64,000 nt of DNA, taken from contig BSWB01000005.1 in the NCBI GenBank assembly GCA_033239125.1, forward strand, positions 18,777,447 through 18,841,446, written 5' to 3'. How positions within the stretch are numbered: position 1 is the first letter of the stretch; each line of letters starts with the position of its first letter. Of the stretch, positions 11,691-23,598 are shown piece after piece. The position numbers and the translations under genes were made by a program. The DNA is from Fagopyrum homotropicum. Taxonomy: Eukaryota > Streptophyta > Magnoliopsida > Caryophyllales > Polygonaceae. The notes beneath the pieces are model-generated. The model saw only the letters and a list, made by a program, of their open reading frames with translations. It made no database searches and was not told where the DNA came from.

Positions 11691-13080
11691 TAGGTTTTTT
11701 CAGTTTTTACCCTACTAACTTGGCCCATGACATTTTCTCATTTAGTAAATATACCCGTTATTTTACTGTTCCAGTTTCCTAAATCTTAGTGGTTAGGTTA
11801 TGGATTTCACGAATCACGAGTGTCTTTCTTCTCTGGAACAAGTGAGTTTCCTTCTTCTCCCATCGTGGTTTTTGAGGTCCCTCTCTTCTCAGTTCTCCCT
11901 AGTCCTCAACTCCCCCTCCTCACAAATTATTGATGTTCTCGACTCATCTTCATCCTCCAGTCCTTCTCTTCTCGACTTCTCCTTATGGTAACTACTAAGC
12001 ATCGCCTCTCGCCCTCAAATGGCGATAGTCCTCTCGTGGATAGATATCTTCTTCTCTGCTCGTGAGTTGGTAGCTCTCACAACTATCTTTATTGATGTTG
12101 AGCAGGTTCCTAAGTTCTCATCCTTTCGAGTCTCGACGATAGATCTCTTCTTCTCCTCTCGGAAAAATGGAGAGACTAGGGCGATTGCATGACCAAATTC
12201 GTTTTGATTCCTTCGACTTCAGAAGCATCATCCCTCCACCTAGAAGTTTGAATCGATGAAATTGATTGGTGTTGCTTTGCCTCATCGTTATAGGTCAATT
12301 GAATGGATGAATTGTTGTTGTGTTGGTGGTTGTATTGGACATAGTTGCTTAAACAATCCTAATGGAGAAGACGAACAAGTTTTCTGGTGCCTACTACCCT
12401 TTGTAGAGATTCCTTCAATCCACATTTGACAAACAGGAAATCTTGTCTTGTTGTTGCCTAGTTGCCATTTTTCATTTCTTTGGAACTTGGTATCCTTCTA
12501 TACCCCTGTGCACTTCTAGCCCTATCCTTTTTGTTTCCGGTTCCTCTATTGGTATGCCAAAACTCAGTTCGTTATCTTTGTGCATTTCTCCTTCCTTCCA
12601 AGTCTTTTGGTGTACTACTTTTTTGCGCTTCATCTTCTGGAAAATGAGAAAATCAATTTGATTGAGAGAATAAGAGTGTGATTGTTACAGTTAAGATTGG
12701 TGTTGTGTTTGATGGAAAATTGATACTAGAAAAATAAAAAAGACAATATGAATTTTCTGGTATGAATTTTTTTGTATGGATTTCTGGTATGAATTTTCCG
12801 GTATGAATTTTTTGGTATGAAAAATTTCTGGTATGAATTTCATACCAAAAATTCAGACCAAAAATTCATACCAGAAAATAAAAAAGGAACAAAACAAAAA
12901 GAAATAAAAAACAAAATCAGGGATTCATTTTACGTAACAAAGGAATGTCTATATTTTTTTTTAAAGTAGAGGGATTGATTACTTTTACCTACCATTAATG
13001 AAAGTGGTATAACTTAAAGGGATAAACAAAACAAAAGGAAATAGAAAAGGACCTATTTGACCAAATTCTTTCGTCTAAAT
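11690..13080 (-). mobile_element. Dispersed repeat with ATACCAGAAATT minisatellite, copy A
   Basis: The block 12885-13075, read on the minus strand, aligns with 37180-37425 on the plus strand: both carry a TTTGGTCAA phrase, then TATCCC, then CACTTTCATT and CCCTCTA. In both places this is followed by an array of ATACCAGAAATT-like units (here 12740-12880). Both copies may also share a phrase near the other side (ATGGGCCAAGTTAGT here, ATGGGTCTAGCTAGT at 38797). The family is unknown to me. The pyrimidine-rich DNA at 11800-12660 has short open frames without recognisable domains. The outer boundaries are estimates. Confidence 0.4.
12740..12880. repeat. ATACCAGAAATT minisatellite with an inversion point
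   Basis: About ten units of TTCTGGTATGAATTT, some lengthened by T runs. The array switches orientation near 12838, where GGTATGAATTTCATACC forms a palindrome; the units after it read AAATTCATACCAGAAA. A matching array lies at 37428-37905. Confidence 0.8.
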
Positions 13081-13439
13081 AAGGAATCATTATGTTGTGA
13101 ATTATCGTGTGATCGTACATATGGTAATAATAATATACAAGATGCATATTTTGTTGAAATAAATTTTTATGCTCTAATTAATTGACACATTGTTAATAAA
13201 TATGAGAAAATTGGTGTAGGAAAGCGTTTTTGTATCCATGATACAATCTAGACCCCTCCAATTTTCTCCCTAAAAATAAAACTAAATTAAATTATAAAGG
13301 AGCTATAATAAAGAGGCTATTTAAGGGTATATGCGTAATAGTGTATATTAATTGCCAAAACTTTAAAGGTTAATTAAATTAAAAACTGCAACTAAATAAT
13401 TAGTGAGATACGGGATCGACCTTTCATCTTCTTTACTCA
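13081..13439. other. A+T-rich DNA, nothing recognised
   Basis: No reading frame, repeat or terminal structure was recognised between the minisatellite repeat and the Mutator-like element. Confidence 0.4.
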
Positions 13440-14879
13440 AATTCCATCCGAAAAAAGGGCGCGATTGTGTCGTGAGAATATTCAGTCGGAACTTCCATCT
13501 TCAAATCGCCTTCTTCGACATTGTCGTCTTCAACCTCCAGTCGAATCATTTCGTTGTGTAACAGGAATCATTCCATGTAAGTTTTCCAAAGTCTCTGAAC
13601 ATTATACCATTTTAATGACTCTCGTTTTGCTTGAAACCGAAAACATATGATGAACTTCTCCCCCAAAATCTCTACTAAAAACCGTTATTGTTGGTTTATA
13701 ACTACACGGCCTTTCAATTTCGCTGCCTTGCATGGTCTTATGAAGCATGATTTTGGCATGTATATGCGATTAGGTTATGGAATCCGACTAGACAAAGAAG
13801 AACAAATTTGTTTTAGGCTGTTATGGAACTTAAGTTTCAAATCAGCCATTTTTGTGTAATTTATGTATCCCATGTATCACAGTTATGTACATAATTACAA
13901 AATGACTTAGTTTATGTTCGAAGACTATGTACTTAATTTGCTATGAAGTGAGTATAGTTGTGTGTTTTAAGTTTATGTTCCAATTTTTTGACCGACTCAA
14001 GTTATGTTTGACATAATTATGTTTGATTTTGTATTATATAACCATTGTATCACAGTTTATGTATCCAATTACAGTATGAATAAGCCATTTATATGTAATT
14101 TATGTATAAAAATCAACTGTAATGCAAAATTATGCGCTTAATTTATGTTTGTATGTGTTTTAAATGAAGAAGAAGTTTATGTATTGATAATTCCTCAAAA
14201 AACTATGTTATTTATGTGGTCGATGTTTTGATTTATGTAAATGTATGTGTACATAAATTCAATATTGTATAATTTATGTATGTATACCATTTTATGTACC
14301 TAATTATAGAATGAATCAGTTTTATGTCCCTAAGTAAAGGATGAAATATCGTTCATATTAGATTATGTATCTCATGTATCACAATTATGTACATAATTAC
14401 AGAATGACTCAGTTTATGTTCGAAGACTATGTACTTACAAAAAACCTTTATTATATTATAATCAAACCTTTATGCACAAGTGCTACTATTATGTATTCAT
14501 TTAGTTCGAACATAATTATGTAGTGATACCTTATGTATTGTTTCTTTTATTTTAGTGCCAACATAATACTTTTGCGTATACATACGTGTCTGTATGTGCA
14601 CAAACATATATAACAACATCAGCATACATAGTAGTCACCAACCTTTGTGACATTATGTACCTATGTAACTAAAATATGTAACATTACGAATAACGCAAAT
14701 ATGGTAACTATGTAGTTCCATTATGTAGTTCAATTATGTAACGTTAAGTATGATAAGCTAGGTTTAACTGAAAACACATATGAATAACGCAACTATGGTA
14801 ATATCCACCAAATTGTTTAAACAAATAACGATGTAATATAGTGTTAGTAAAAAATAGTTGTTCTACAGAAACATAAACT

Positions 14880-17548
14880 CTACTTTGGTTGATTCTGACA
14901 AGTCCTCTTTGTGTGCCCGCTGCAGCCGCAACAACTGCATTTTCTATTGCTGCTTTGTTCCCACATCGAACGAAATCTGAGTTTTGGCATTCTACCAAAC
15001 CTTTTAAGCTTTAATGGAGGCTCACATTTCATTTCTGCTCTTGAAGTAGGAACAAACCACTCTGATTTACTAGGTAATGGATAGATGATATCCGTATAAC
15101 CAACCCTCCAACTGTCTGATGAATAGTACTTGCTAACTAGATAGGATGGACTCATACCCACATGTTTTGCAACTGCAACGACATGTATGCATGATATTTC
15201 TTCACTATCAAACTCCTTACATGTATAAGTTTTCTTCTCCAAACAAGCAATCATGTGCGCTTCACACATCTTTACTTCAAACTCCAGCTTGTCTGCATCA
15301 AGGACGCACACAAAGTACCTCCCACACGCATCAAACCGCTTCTGAATAATTGTCTTAATCTTAGGAGTCGATACCTCTACACACGCTTTTGATTTTTGAC
15401 ACCGTTCAGCAAACCATCGGGTCATAAATTGCCTTATTTCATCCAGCATTGCCATGACAGGGTACTCTACCTTCTTTCATAAATGCATTTACACACCGTG
15501 CGTTGTTACTAGTCATTATGTTGTATCTTTTTACAGGTGACAAAGAGCGTACCCACGTTGAAATACCAATTTCATTCAGCAATTCTCCCACCTTTGGTTT
15601 ATCCTATACATACATAAATCATGTAAAATGTAATCATCATAACATAAGTTGTAAAGTACATAATTTACATGCTTATGTACCTCCGATATCCTATGTAATA
15701 TTTCAATGCAATCGCTGTCTTTATAACTCGTTGCCGCATCAATGAACATTTGTAGGATCCTGTTTGATCCTGTCCTAGTGTCCTCTTCCGAAGATTACCT
15801 TTTAGATGCCATATACATTACCCGTGGGATGCTAGTTGGTAATTCGATGTTATACCCTTCTTAATCGATGCATGTCGATCGGACACAAACACAAGCTCTT
15901 TGCTGTCCATTACGACATGTCTCATATTCTTGAAAAAGAAATTTCAAGATGTATCATTTTCACTATCAACAATTCCAAAAAAACGGGGTATATTTGTTGA
16001 TTTGCATCTTGTGTAGTGGCGACTAGCAATACCCCACCACATTTTCCACTAAGATGTGTCCTATCAACGATGATTACCTACAAAAACCGTAGACGTGTTC
16101 ACAAACCAACTTATGCACAAAAAATGAACATGAATAATATGAACAGAAACAAGTGCATCCAACATTATGTAACAGAATCTAAAATGCAAAATATAAACAG
16201 AAATCAAGTTTTCTTATATTATGTACCTTTCTCATCACACACAAACCCCGAACAGATGGTCCGAACGACAAAAAATATATTTGAACCGACTCTCATCATT
16301 GTGTACGATGTCCATAATTGTTCCTTCATTCACCTCCACTAACATAAATAAATATGCCGGAATTGTGTTGTAATTGTCCTCCAATGTCCCTCTAATCATG
16401 TCCTTCACGGTCTCTTGAGCTTTCCACCACTTCCAATAGCTAGCGTCAATTCGATGCAAACTCTTTATTACATATTTGAACTGACTCTCATCATCGTGTA
16501 CGATATCCACAATCGTTCCTGCATTCACCTCCACTAACATAAATAAATATGCCGGAATTGTGTTGTAATTGTCCTCCGATGTCCCTCTAATCATGTCCTT
16601 CACGGTCTCTTGAGCTTTCCAACACTTCCAATAGCTAGCGTCAATTCGATGCAAACTCTTCATTACAATGATGATCTGATGCACCGAAGGTAATTTCTTT
16701 GAATTACCGTACCTACATAAACTCGATCATCATAAAAATATGATACATAACATATAATTCACACGCATCAGCAAATACATAAATCCAGTCCAAAAAATAC
16801 ATGCAGCTTACATTGTCTTAACCTTATCAGCTATTACATGATAAGAAGCTCCCCTATTTGCCGCCCGCCGCAAATGAAACGAGCATGTGTGTGTCGGAAC
16901 GTACATTGTTGTGGTAAAGTATGTTGATTGTCTGAGCATTGAAAAGCGCACCCTCCACTTACAATATTCATCTACACATCTAGCAGTCACTGCCTTCATT
17001 TCCGACTTTACTATCTTGTATTGCGAACATTCAGAAATTAAATGTAGACACAACGCGTTCTTAACTTCAGTCTTCGAATGATATATCTTCCCAACTTGTA
17101 GATGCAAATCGTCCCCTGATGATACAAAATTATTTATATGTGGAACTATCGCAAGCGCATTATTGTTTGCATCTCCTACAGGCTCGCTCCCAATCACACT
17201 AGAACCTGTTGTACATAAATCAAGTTCTAAATCTCCTACATTAGTTTGTTCCTCATGATTCAAAATATGTCCTGAATCTTGTGTTTCACCGTTCATAGCA
17301 GCTTCCTGACCGTGTAGTTCGGGTGACATCCGTCCCCCACTCTTATGCACTAATACCTTGTTCACACATAAAGGGACACTCCAACTAAATTGTGGGAGAC
17401 CATTTATGTGTACAAAAATATTCAAATCATCCTTTGTGTTAACATCATATGGTTTGAGACCCTCATTGAAAGGATTCTTGTAAGACAAGCATAAATCAAA
17501 TTGTGTTAGATATATTCCAAATAGCAAAACAATCTTGTTCCTTAACAC
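14880..17548 (-). pseudogene. MuDR-type transposase remnant (copy A)
   Basis: Pieces in order on the minus strand: an N-terminal exon (17548-16808) with LSYKNPFNEGLKPY, then a zinc-binding DNA-binding segment (CVDEYCKWRVRF ... THTC); a central segment (16684-16235) with SLHRIDASYWK and DMIRGT; the DDE core (about 16080-15800) with VDRTHLSGK and the second-aspartate motif FVSDRHASIKKG; and a C-terminal segment (15455-14880) with a SWIM-type motif (TCKEF ... CIHVVAVAKH) and a CCHC knuckle (CSCCGCSGHTKRTC). An intron probably follows 16808, where ATG-GTAAGC reads as a donor. It is broken by frameshifts and stops in the core. The glycine normally after the first Asp is Arg, and the first SWIM cysteine is Tyr. 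A 195-bp in-frame duplication enlarges the central segment. MULE transposases cut and join DNA at element ends; this one is very unlikely to be active. Confidence 0.8.
16280..16664 (-). repeat. 195-bp in-frame tandem duplication in the transposase remnant
   Basis: The 65-residue unit that starts KSLHRIDASYWK and ends ESRFKY occurs twice in a row with few changes (for example KCW versus KWW, TSED versus TLED). The DNA period is 195 bp: the phrase CTCATCAT recurs at 16292 and 16487. The related transposase at 43810 has this unit once. The duplication kept the frame open. Confidence 0.85.
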
Positions 17549-18870
17549 ATCAAATGTGCATTCTTAACGACTTACTTGACTGTACTTAAATGTAGCTCCA
17601 CACACCTTTATCAAATTTCCAACGTTCGCCAAAATAAATTGTTACAAACACGACCCCCATGATTCCTACAAAAAAGGTTACATACAATATATCTATGCAT
17701 TAAAACAACACCATATTGTGCGTACATAATAATACTATACAAATAACTAATCACGGAATTTACAACTAAAATACTTTAAAATGTACATAATAAAAGTTTC
17801 ATCACGTACATAATCTTTTTACAAATTCAAAGCAAAAGCTATGTACATTAAATTATTTAAACATAAATGTCTCACTTACTCACACTCTGTACATAATAAT
17901 ACCAACATTTAAATAAACCAACATTATGTACACATATACATAGACAATTCTGTTCGTCAAATAAATCAACCTTGACAAATAATACATAAAAAAATTCAAC
18001 CCCACATAAATTTGCATACTACATAACTTCCACATAGTACATAACTTATGTCAATATAAGTGCTTCACACTTATTAACACTCTCTACATAATATTACCAA
18101 CATACATATTACAAACACAAATATAAACAAAATTTATGTTGCCAAAAGTTATTTACACTCAATTACGTCAACATAACTTTTTTTGCACTTAATCACACTA
18201 TGTTCATGATATTTTCAACATAAACATAAACATAAACCAAACTTATGTACACATATACACATAAAAGTATGTTCGTCAAATTAAGCATTATTGTCAATCA
18301 GTACATATAAAATCATCCCACATAATTTTCCATACTACATAAATTTCACTATGAACATAAATTGCACAGAAATAGCACAAAAATTTCTCAACGACAGTGG
18401 CTTCAAGTTACATTGCCGACTACATTTGAAGAAAAATATTGTGCAAAATGACCACCGAATAAACGATTGAACATACATACCTTACAGATCGGGAAAAAAT
18501 GTCTCAAATAAATGTTCGATTCAAATCTACGCTAATTCCATATACAGATCCTCGTCTCTAACGAGTTCTTCGTCCAAAAATGTTGTAAATAGCACAGAAG
18601 CAACGATTGGATCTACAGATCGACAAATCGAATGTTGATGATTGCACAACAGCAACGATTGAACAAACTGATCCTCAAAACGCACATAAATCACCAACAA
18701 TCGCACAGAAACAGGGAAATTGTTGATGATAGTAAATGATTTCCTGTGTAGAAATGGTGGTTATGGCCAAAGAAAATGTGAATGTTGTGATTTTGGGATC
18801 ACGTTTAAAAGGAATGAGGATTATCTGGTTGTTACAGCTTCTTGAATTGTAGGGGACCACATAAATTTTC

Positions 18871-19098
18871 CTTATTTATCTTTTTCAGCAAGAATGGACG
18901 TTCAAATCAGAGTCCACGAATGAAGGATATTGTTAACATTTGTTTCCTATTTTGACGGTTTTTGATAATTATTATCATTCTTAATTAGGTAAATAAATAA
19001 AGATAAATAGGAGAGAGAAAGATTATGATTTATTGAGTATCTTTATTTCTGTTTTTAATAAATCATTTTATGAAAATATGTAGGCCCTAGTTTGTCAA
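18871..19098. other. A+T-rich spacer, nothing recognised
   Basis: This stretch lies between the MULE flank and the solo LTR. No open frame or repeat structure was seen. Confidence 0.4.
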
Positions 19099-19103
19099 CA
19101 TAT

Positions 19104-20834
19104 TGTAAGATCCCAGTCTTCACCTTCACCGCCCCCGCGGTGAAGGAGGCCACCTAGCGGCCTTGGTGTCTATGACCGCCCCACGGTGACAAGGGGCTGC
19201 CCCTGCGACTGAGGGGATCCGTCCCTGCGGATACGCTGCAGATCACGCCCGATCTATTTTCGTTCGTTTTATCTTCCTTCGATAGATAGAATATCCGATC
19301 TTCTATCTTATGAGCCGGCTTCCTTATCTTCTTCCAAACCCTAGACGCCCTTTCCAACTATCTTTCTGCCCCTTCTATATATTCCAGTCTTTTCCTCTTT
19401 TTCCCGTTTCTTGCTTAGGTCTTCTTCAACCCTAGAGTGTTGCAACCTTGCTTCCAGTGATCTTGCTGAACGTGTAAGTTCTTCCTCCCTTGTTCTTCAT
19501 CACGTTCATGTTGTGGTTGCATGCCTATCCTTCTGTTTCATTTTCTTCTTTCGTTCTTCCTTTTCTTCTTCTCCAAGAGTCAAGTTTGAACCTTGATTCT
19601 TGTTTGTTTCCCCGTTGTTGATATGTTGCTATTCTTAGGCTCTTTTGGTTGAGTCTTGACGTGGTGGGATCAAAGTTTCGAGCTTTGGATCCCTTGCTGA
19701 TATTTCTGTCGAGAGGAAACCCCGACATCGTCTTCCGTCAGTGCATTGCCCCCGCGCTTTCACACTCCCGCCCCGTGGCAAGCCGCCCCTGCGCCTTGCT
19801 CCGCCGCCGCTACGGTTCCTTCTACAGTAACTCCCGTTCTTGTGAGTTTCTTTCCTCGTTCCTTTCCTTGATTCTTATGGATGTTCCTTGCCCCCTGAGT
19901 ATGCTGTAAGACTAAGGTTGAACCCTTAACTTGTGGAGATCTCTTAGAGATCATTGAGACTAGAATGTATAGACTTCTAGCAACCGTTTCATTCGTGATT
20001 CGTGATGCTTGTGTGAACAGGCTTTCCTGCTCCTTTTTTGAGGGAAATTGAGTTGTTCTCTGAGTTGTTGCTGAGATTTTAGATTACGTTTGAGTGAGGT
20101 AAGTCCCTTGGACTTACTTAGCTTTATTCCACGTATTGGTTTGACTGTTTTGGCTTGGTTGTGTTGTTTGTCATGTTATAACGGATAACCGAAATAGGAT
20201 TCACCTTTTATACCTTAATTGACCCAAGTGTATGATAACCGGGCGGTGACCACTTGTTTAGTTCTTTAGGAGACTAGAATGTGCTCTTGTGACCCAGACC
20301 CGTAAGTAACGAATAGTACTGATCTATTACTATTGGTAGACGGAAGCGGAGGCGAGTTTCGGGAGATTCTCGTGTGACAAAAGAAGTTAAATTAGTAATG
20401 GATAACCTAAGGAAAGATAATAATCGGTTGTGTGTGAGCATGCTATATGTTTACTTTCCTTTATGTGTGTTTGTGCCTTTACGTTTTTTCTGATATCTAA
20501 AATGTTAGCTAACGATTTATACCGTCGTTATAGATGTTCCACAGGTTCAGGATGCTACTGAGTGATCCGGATGGTGTGGTCCGTTGGGGTTCCCGTACAT
20601 TATAGGACGGGATCGGGTTTATAGTTATGTTGTTGCTTTCCTTATTGTTTTGAACTCGGCTGTGAGTCTTTTACGCTTCCCTTTGTTAAACCTTTGGTTC
20701 TATATTGAGTTTTGATTTTTATTTGTCCGTGCCTTATTGTAAGATCCGTTGTGTTGTTTCTACTCTAAGGGTCGGGACCCATTGTGAGGTTCTAGCCCGT
20801 AACGCTTCGAGTTCCCAGAACTTGGGGTATCACA
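19104..20834 (-). mobile_element. Solo LTR of a Tekay-like Ty3/gypsy element
   Basis: The block runs from TGTAAGATCCC to GGGGTATCACA and is flanked by a perfect 5-bp target duplication CATAT (19099-19103 and 20835-20839). On the minus strand it begins TGTGATACCCC and ends GGGATCTTACA, like LTRs of plant chromovirus (Tekay-type) elements. It shares ordered phrases with the LTR that starts at 61322: CCTCACAATGGGTCCCGA near the start, CCGGATCACTCAG near 20570, and the paired GTAAGTCC ... GGACTTAC phrase near 20100. Its length is 1731 bp. It has no internal region or second LTR. Part of it is G+C-rich (19120-19260, 19740-19810). Open frames within it are not genes. Confidence 0.88.
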
Positions 20835-20839
20835 CATAT

Positions 20840-21298
20840 AAACAAAAGGGCCTAGTTTATACACCTTGATACATAAACTGCCTACTTAGCCAACTCATCC
20901 TTTTATTTATCACAAACTTAATCAATGTTCAAACTGAACGTTTATTTTATAAAAAACTACAAATACAGAGCACGTTTAACTTAATAAAACTCTCAAATTG
21001 CACGCTTACGTTCATGCACGACTACATACATTAACCATTCATTTTGAATGCACGAAAGAAAATCTTCCGAAAAGACGACTTTTTACCGGCGAGTCATAGT
21101 ATAATTAGGTAAGACTTATTGTTATAGATAAATTAGGAAGGAAAAAAATATAATGTAACTTATTTACAAGGTGGAATATATCATTAAATATTGCCTTAAT
21201 TTATATCTCATATCCGTCTAGTGGATTTAATCGTGCGGTCTAACTTTATTTTTTTCTCACCGTATTACTTGTTCTCACCCGATCCTTTTCACATATAT
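20840..21298. other. Spacer with no recognised feature
   Basis: A+T-rich DNA between the Tekay-like solo LTR and the hAT-like MITE. No coding or repeat structure was recognised. Confidence 0.4.
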
Positions 21299-22193
21299 TA
21301 GGGGTGGGCATTGATAGCATGAAATATGACTATATTTTAGGCACTTGTTTTGATTGTTTTTCCCCTTTTTGTTGTGTACATGGATATGAGTTTGAGGCAT
21401 TTATGAGCATATTCACCTACTTTGTTGATATAGAGATCTACACAAGTTTTATTTTGTATTTAGGTAAATGAAGGCTTGAATTGGAGCATATATGCGGAGA
21501 TAGGAGTATTTGATCAGTCTAGATGTCAAGAGGATGCTTTGGAGAAGCTAAGGAAGAAGCATGATTAGAGAAATTGACGAAAGGAAAGCTTTCACAAAGG
21601 AATTTGAACTTCCACGGCCAAACCATGGATTCCACGACCGTGGTTCTACCATCAAGATCGTGGAAAGTGACGTTGAATCGATTGCCACAATTGGATACTT
21701 GGACCTTTAGAATTGTTATTTTCCCAATTTACTTGCAAATCTTCTATATTTTACTTGCTCGACTACTTGTGAACTGATTTTATTCTCATCAAATCCCTGA
21801 GTTCGACTCTGGAATTTCTTGTCTTACTACGCCGATCCGTACACTGCGGGTTTGCTTTTGCATAAGTTCTAGATATAAATTTAAGACTTTGACGCACACA
21901 CTTTCGAGCGAACAGGCATTTTCGGATATCCGATCCGACAACCTTAAAAAGTCTGATCCGAGAGGGCCGAATATCCGACAATTTTATTCGGACGGATATT
22001 CGATCTAAAGATCCGATCCGATTTTTTCCTCCAAACTCTGATCCGTATCCGATCCGACGATCAGAAAAATATATCCGAATCGGATCGGACTCGGATCACC
22101 AATTACCGGATATTTTCAGTTTCGGATATTTTGGATCGGATCTTCAGATTGGCGGATCGAATTAGTCGGAACAAATATTGTTGCTCACACCTA
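21299..22193. mobile_element. hAT-like MITE, interrupted by a solo LTR
   Basis: The left end TAGGGGTGGGCA (21299-21310) matches the reverse complement of the right end TGCTCACACCTA (22182-22193) with two differences. The interior (21920-22181) is packed with inverted GGATATCCGATCC-like phrases, typical of widespread plant hAT MITEs. Without the LTR insertion at 21312-21914 and its duplicated target the element is about 290 bp. The expected 8-bp target duplication is not clear: both flanks are ATAT-rich. Confidence 0.65.
21312..21914 (+). mobile_element. Short solo LTR, Athila-like, nested in the hAT MITE
   Basis: The block starts TGATAGCATGAAATATG and ends CGAGCGAACA. It is flanked by a perfect 5-bp target duplication GGCAT (21307-21311 and 21915-21919). 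The first ~170 bp and the last ~210 bp follow the LTR at 54213-55957, including CGATTGCCACAA, ATACTTGGA, CGCCGATCCGTACACTGCGG and GCGAACA. At 603 bp against 1745 bp it lacks most of the middle. It keeps the CCACGACCGTGG-type palindromic motif at 21631-21643. Confidence 0.88.
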
Positions 22194-22194
22194 A

Positions 22195-22241
<47 letters not shown>
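22194..22241. repeat. (TA)n microsatellite
   Basis: An uninterrupted TA run (22201-22241) directly follows the right end of the hAT-like MITE. Confidence 0.9.
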
Positions 22242-22245
<4 letters not shown>

Positions 22246-23430
22246 GACCATCCAAATAGAAGATGGGCTATTCCATTAACACTCTCCTAGCTTCTCTTTA
22301 GAGATTATATCACTCTCCTAGCTTCTCTTAGAGATTAGATCAAAATCTCTTTTTAAGTTAGTTTTTCAAGAACATCAAGAACGCTTTGAGTAGGTGAAAA
22401 ATTTTAAATTTTAGTTTTTGTTTTATTCTATGTTTCCAAATTTCCTTTCCTTTTCTTATTTACTATTAGATCTTAGAATAACATTTTTTCTTAAATATTT
22501 CTTTGCATTTCTAACCAATAGTAGCTAGATCCCTTTCTAGGACTTGAAGGTGAAAATCCCATTTCTTGGTTGGCTGGATGAATGGAACATGATATACAAG
22601 AAGTTTAACCTTGCCCTAGTTGATGATATATAGGTTAAGAATTCTAAATAACGTCATATCATCATGTTGATGGTGCTCATTGACTAATTAACCACCATCA
22701 CGTAGGAAAAGGAATGGATTAGCTCAGTAGATGGACTCCTAAAATATTCTTCAAGGCTCATCTGAGAAATGGACTCCATTATTTGAACGCTATTTAATGT
22801 TGTATCTTTATGCTGAGGTTACTAAGCGACTAACCACCATCACGTAGGAAAAGGAATGGACTTAACTATGTAGGTAGAATCTCTAGTTGTTTCTCGAAGT
22901 CTCAAACTGAGAGGTACGAAGCTTGTAGAATGCAATGTTAAGATCGATGTTAGCAAAAAAAAAACGTAGGATCATTGGCGAAATATCATTCATATAGCCA
23001 CCTCCTTATGTGTATTAGACTTGTTTTGCTTTATACTAGTATCACGTTCCATTCACTCAAAAGCTGAATGAAATCCGAAGATAGACCACCCTTAAATATG
23101 CATGTCTTGCTCCACATTTGTCAAACATTCCTTGAGCTTGATTGTCAGTCTTGATTTGGTGTGAGTAGTTTCCACACCCTATACTTTTATTATCATTGAT
23201 TTTCATATAATTGGCAACTTACCTATATTTATTGTCTTATTATAACAGTTATGATATGTTTTGAAATGTAATTTGTATGTATGATAAATACGATAATTAC
23301 AACAAATGATATGTGAGGTGTGTTATATAAATATATCATGAGTATGATGATATGATCACGTGTTATATCAATGCTAAGCGAGTTGATGTTATGATTTGTA
23401 TACATAGTATTTTGTGTTCAGCAAAAAATT
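22242..23430. other. Unassigned repetitive DNA left of the LINE
   Basis: Contains a ~31-bp tandem duplication (about 22280-22341, core CACTCTCCTAGCTTCTCT). Two ~30-bp copies of a phrase with CCACCATCACGTAGGAAAAG begin near 22688 and 22831. A 20-bp phrase GCGAGTTGATGTTATGATTT is at 23378-23397 and again at 23451-23470. These suggest an old retroelement, but no coding region or terminal structure is identifiable. Confidence 0.4.
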
Positions 23431-23598
23431 AAATATTAATATGAACTTATGCGAGTTGATGTTATGATTTACTTAATCTATAAAAAGAATAGTTTTTTTT
23501 GGTGGGAAGGAGATTCAGTGGTCTCCGGCGCATCTAGATGCGCTTTTATTAAATAAAAAGAAGGCTAAATAGTCAGCATACGGGGATAGCCCGACCCC

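Larger units (their letters stand above)
13440..18870 (-). mobile_element. Decayed Mutator-like element (MULE), copy A
   Basis: The element is defined by the broken MuDR-type transposase on the minus strand (14880-17548) and by A+T-rich flanks dense in TATGTAC/GTACATA phrases. Exact TTATGTACATAA palindromes occur at 13883-13894 and 14395-14406. The same flanking composition accompanies the related transposase at 42877-45250. No long terminal inverted repeat or 9-bp target duplication could be fixed, so the outer limits are approximate. There is no recognisable ULP1 gene, unlike copy B. Confidence 0.6.
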
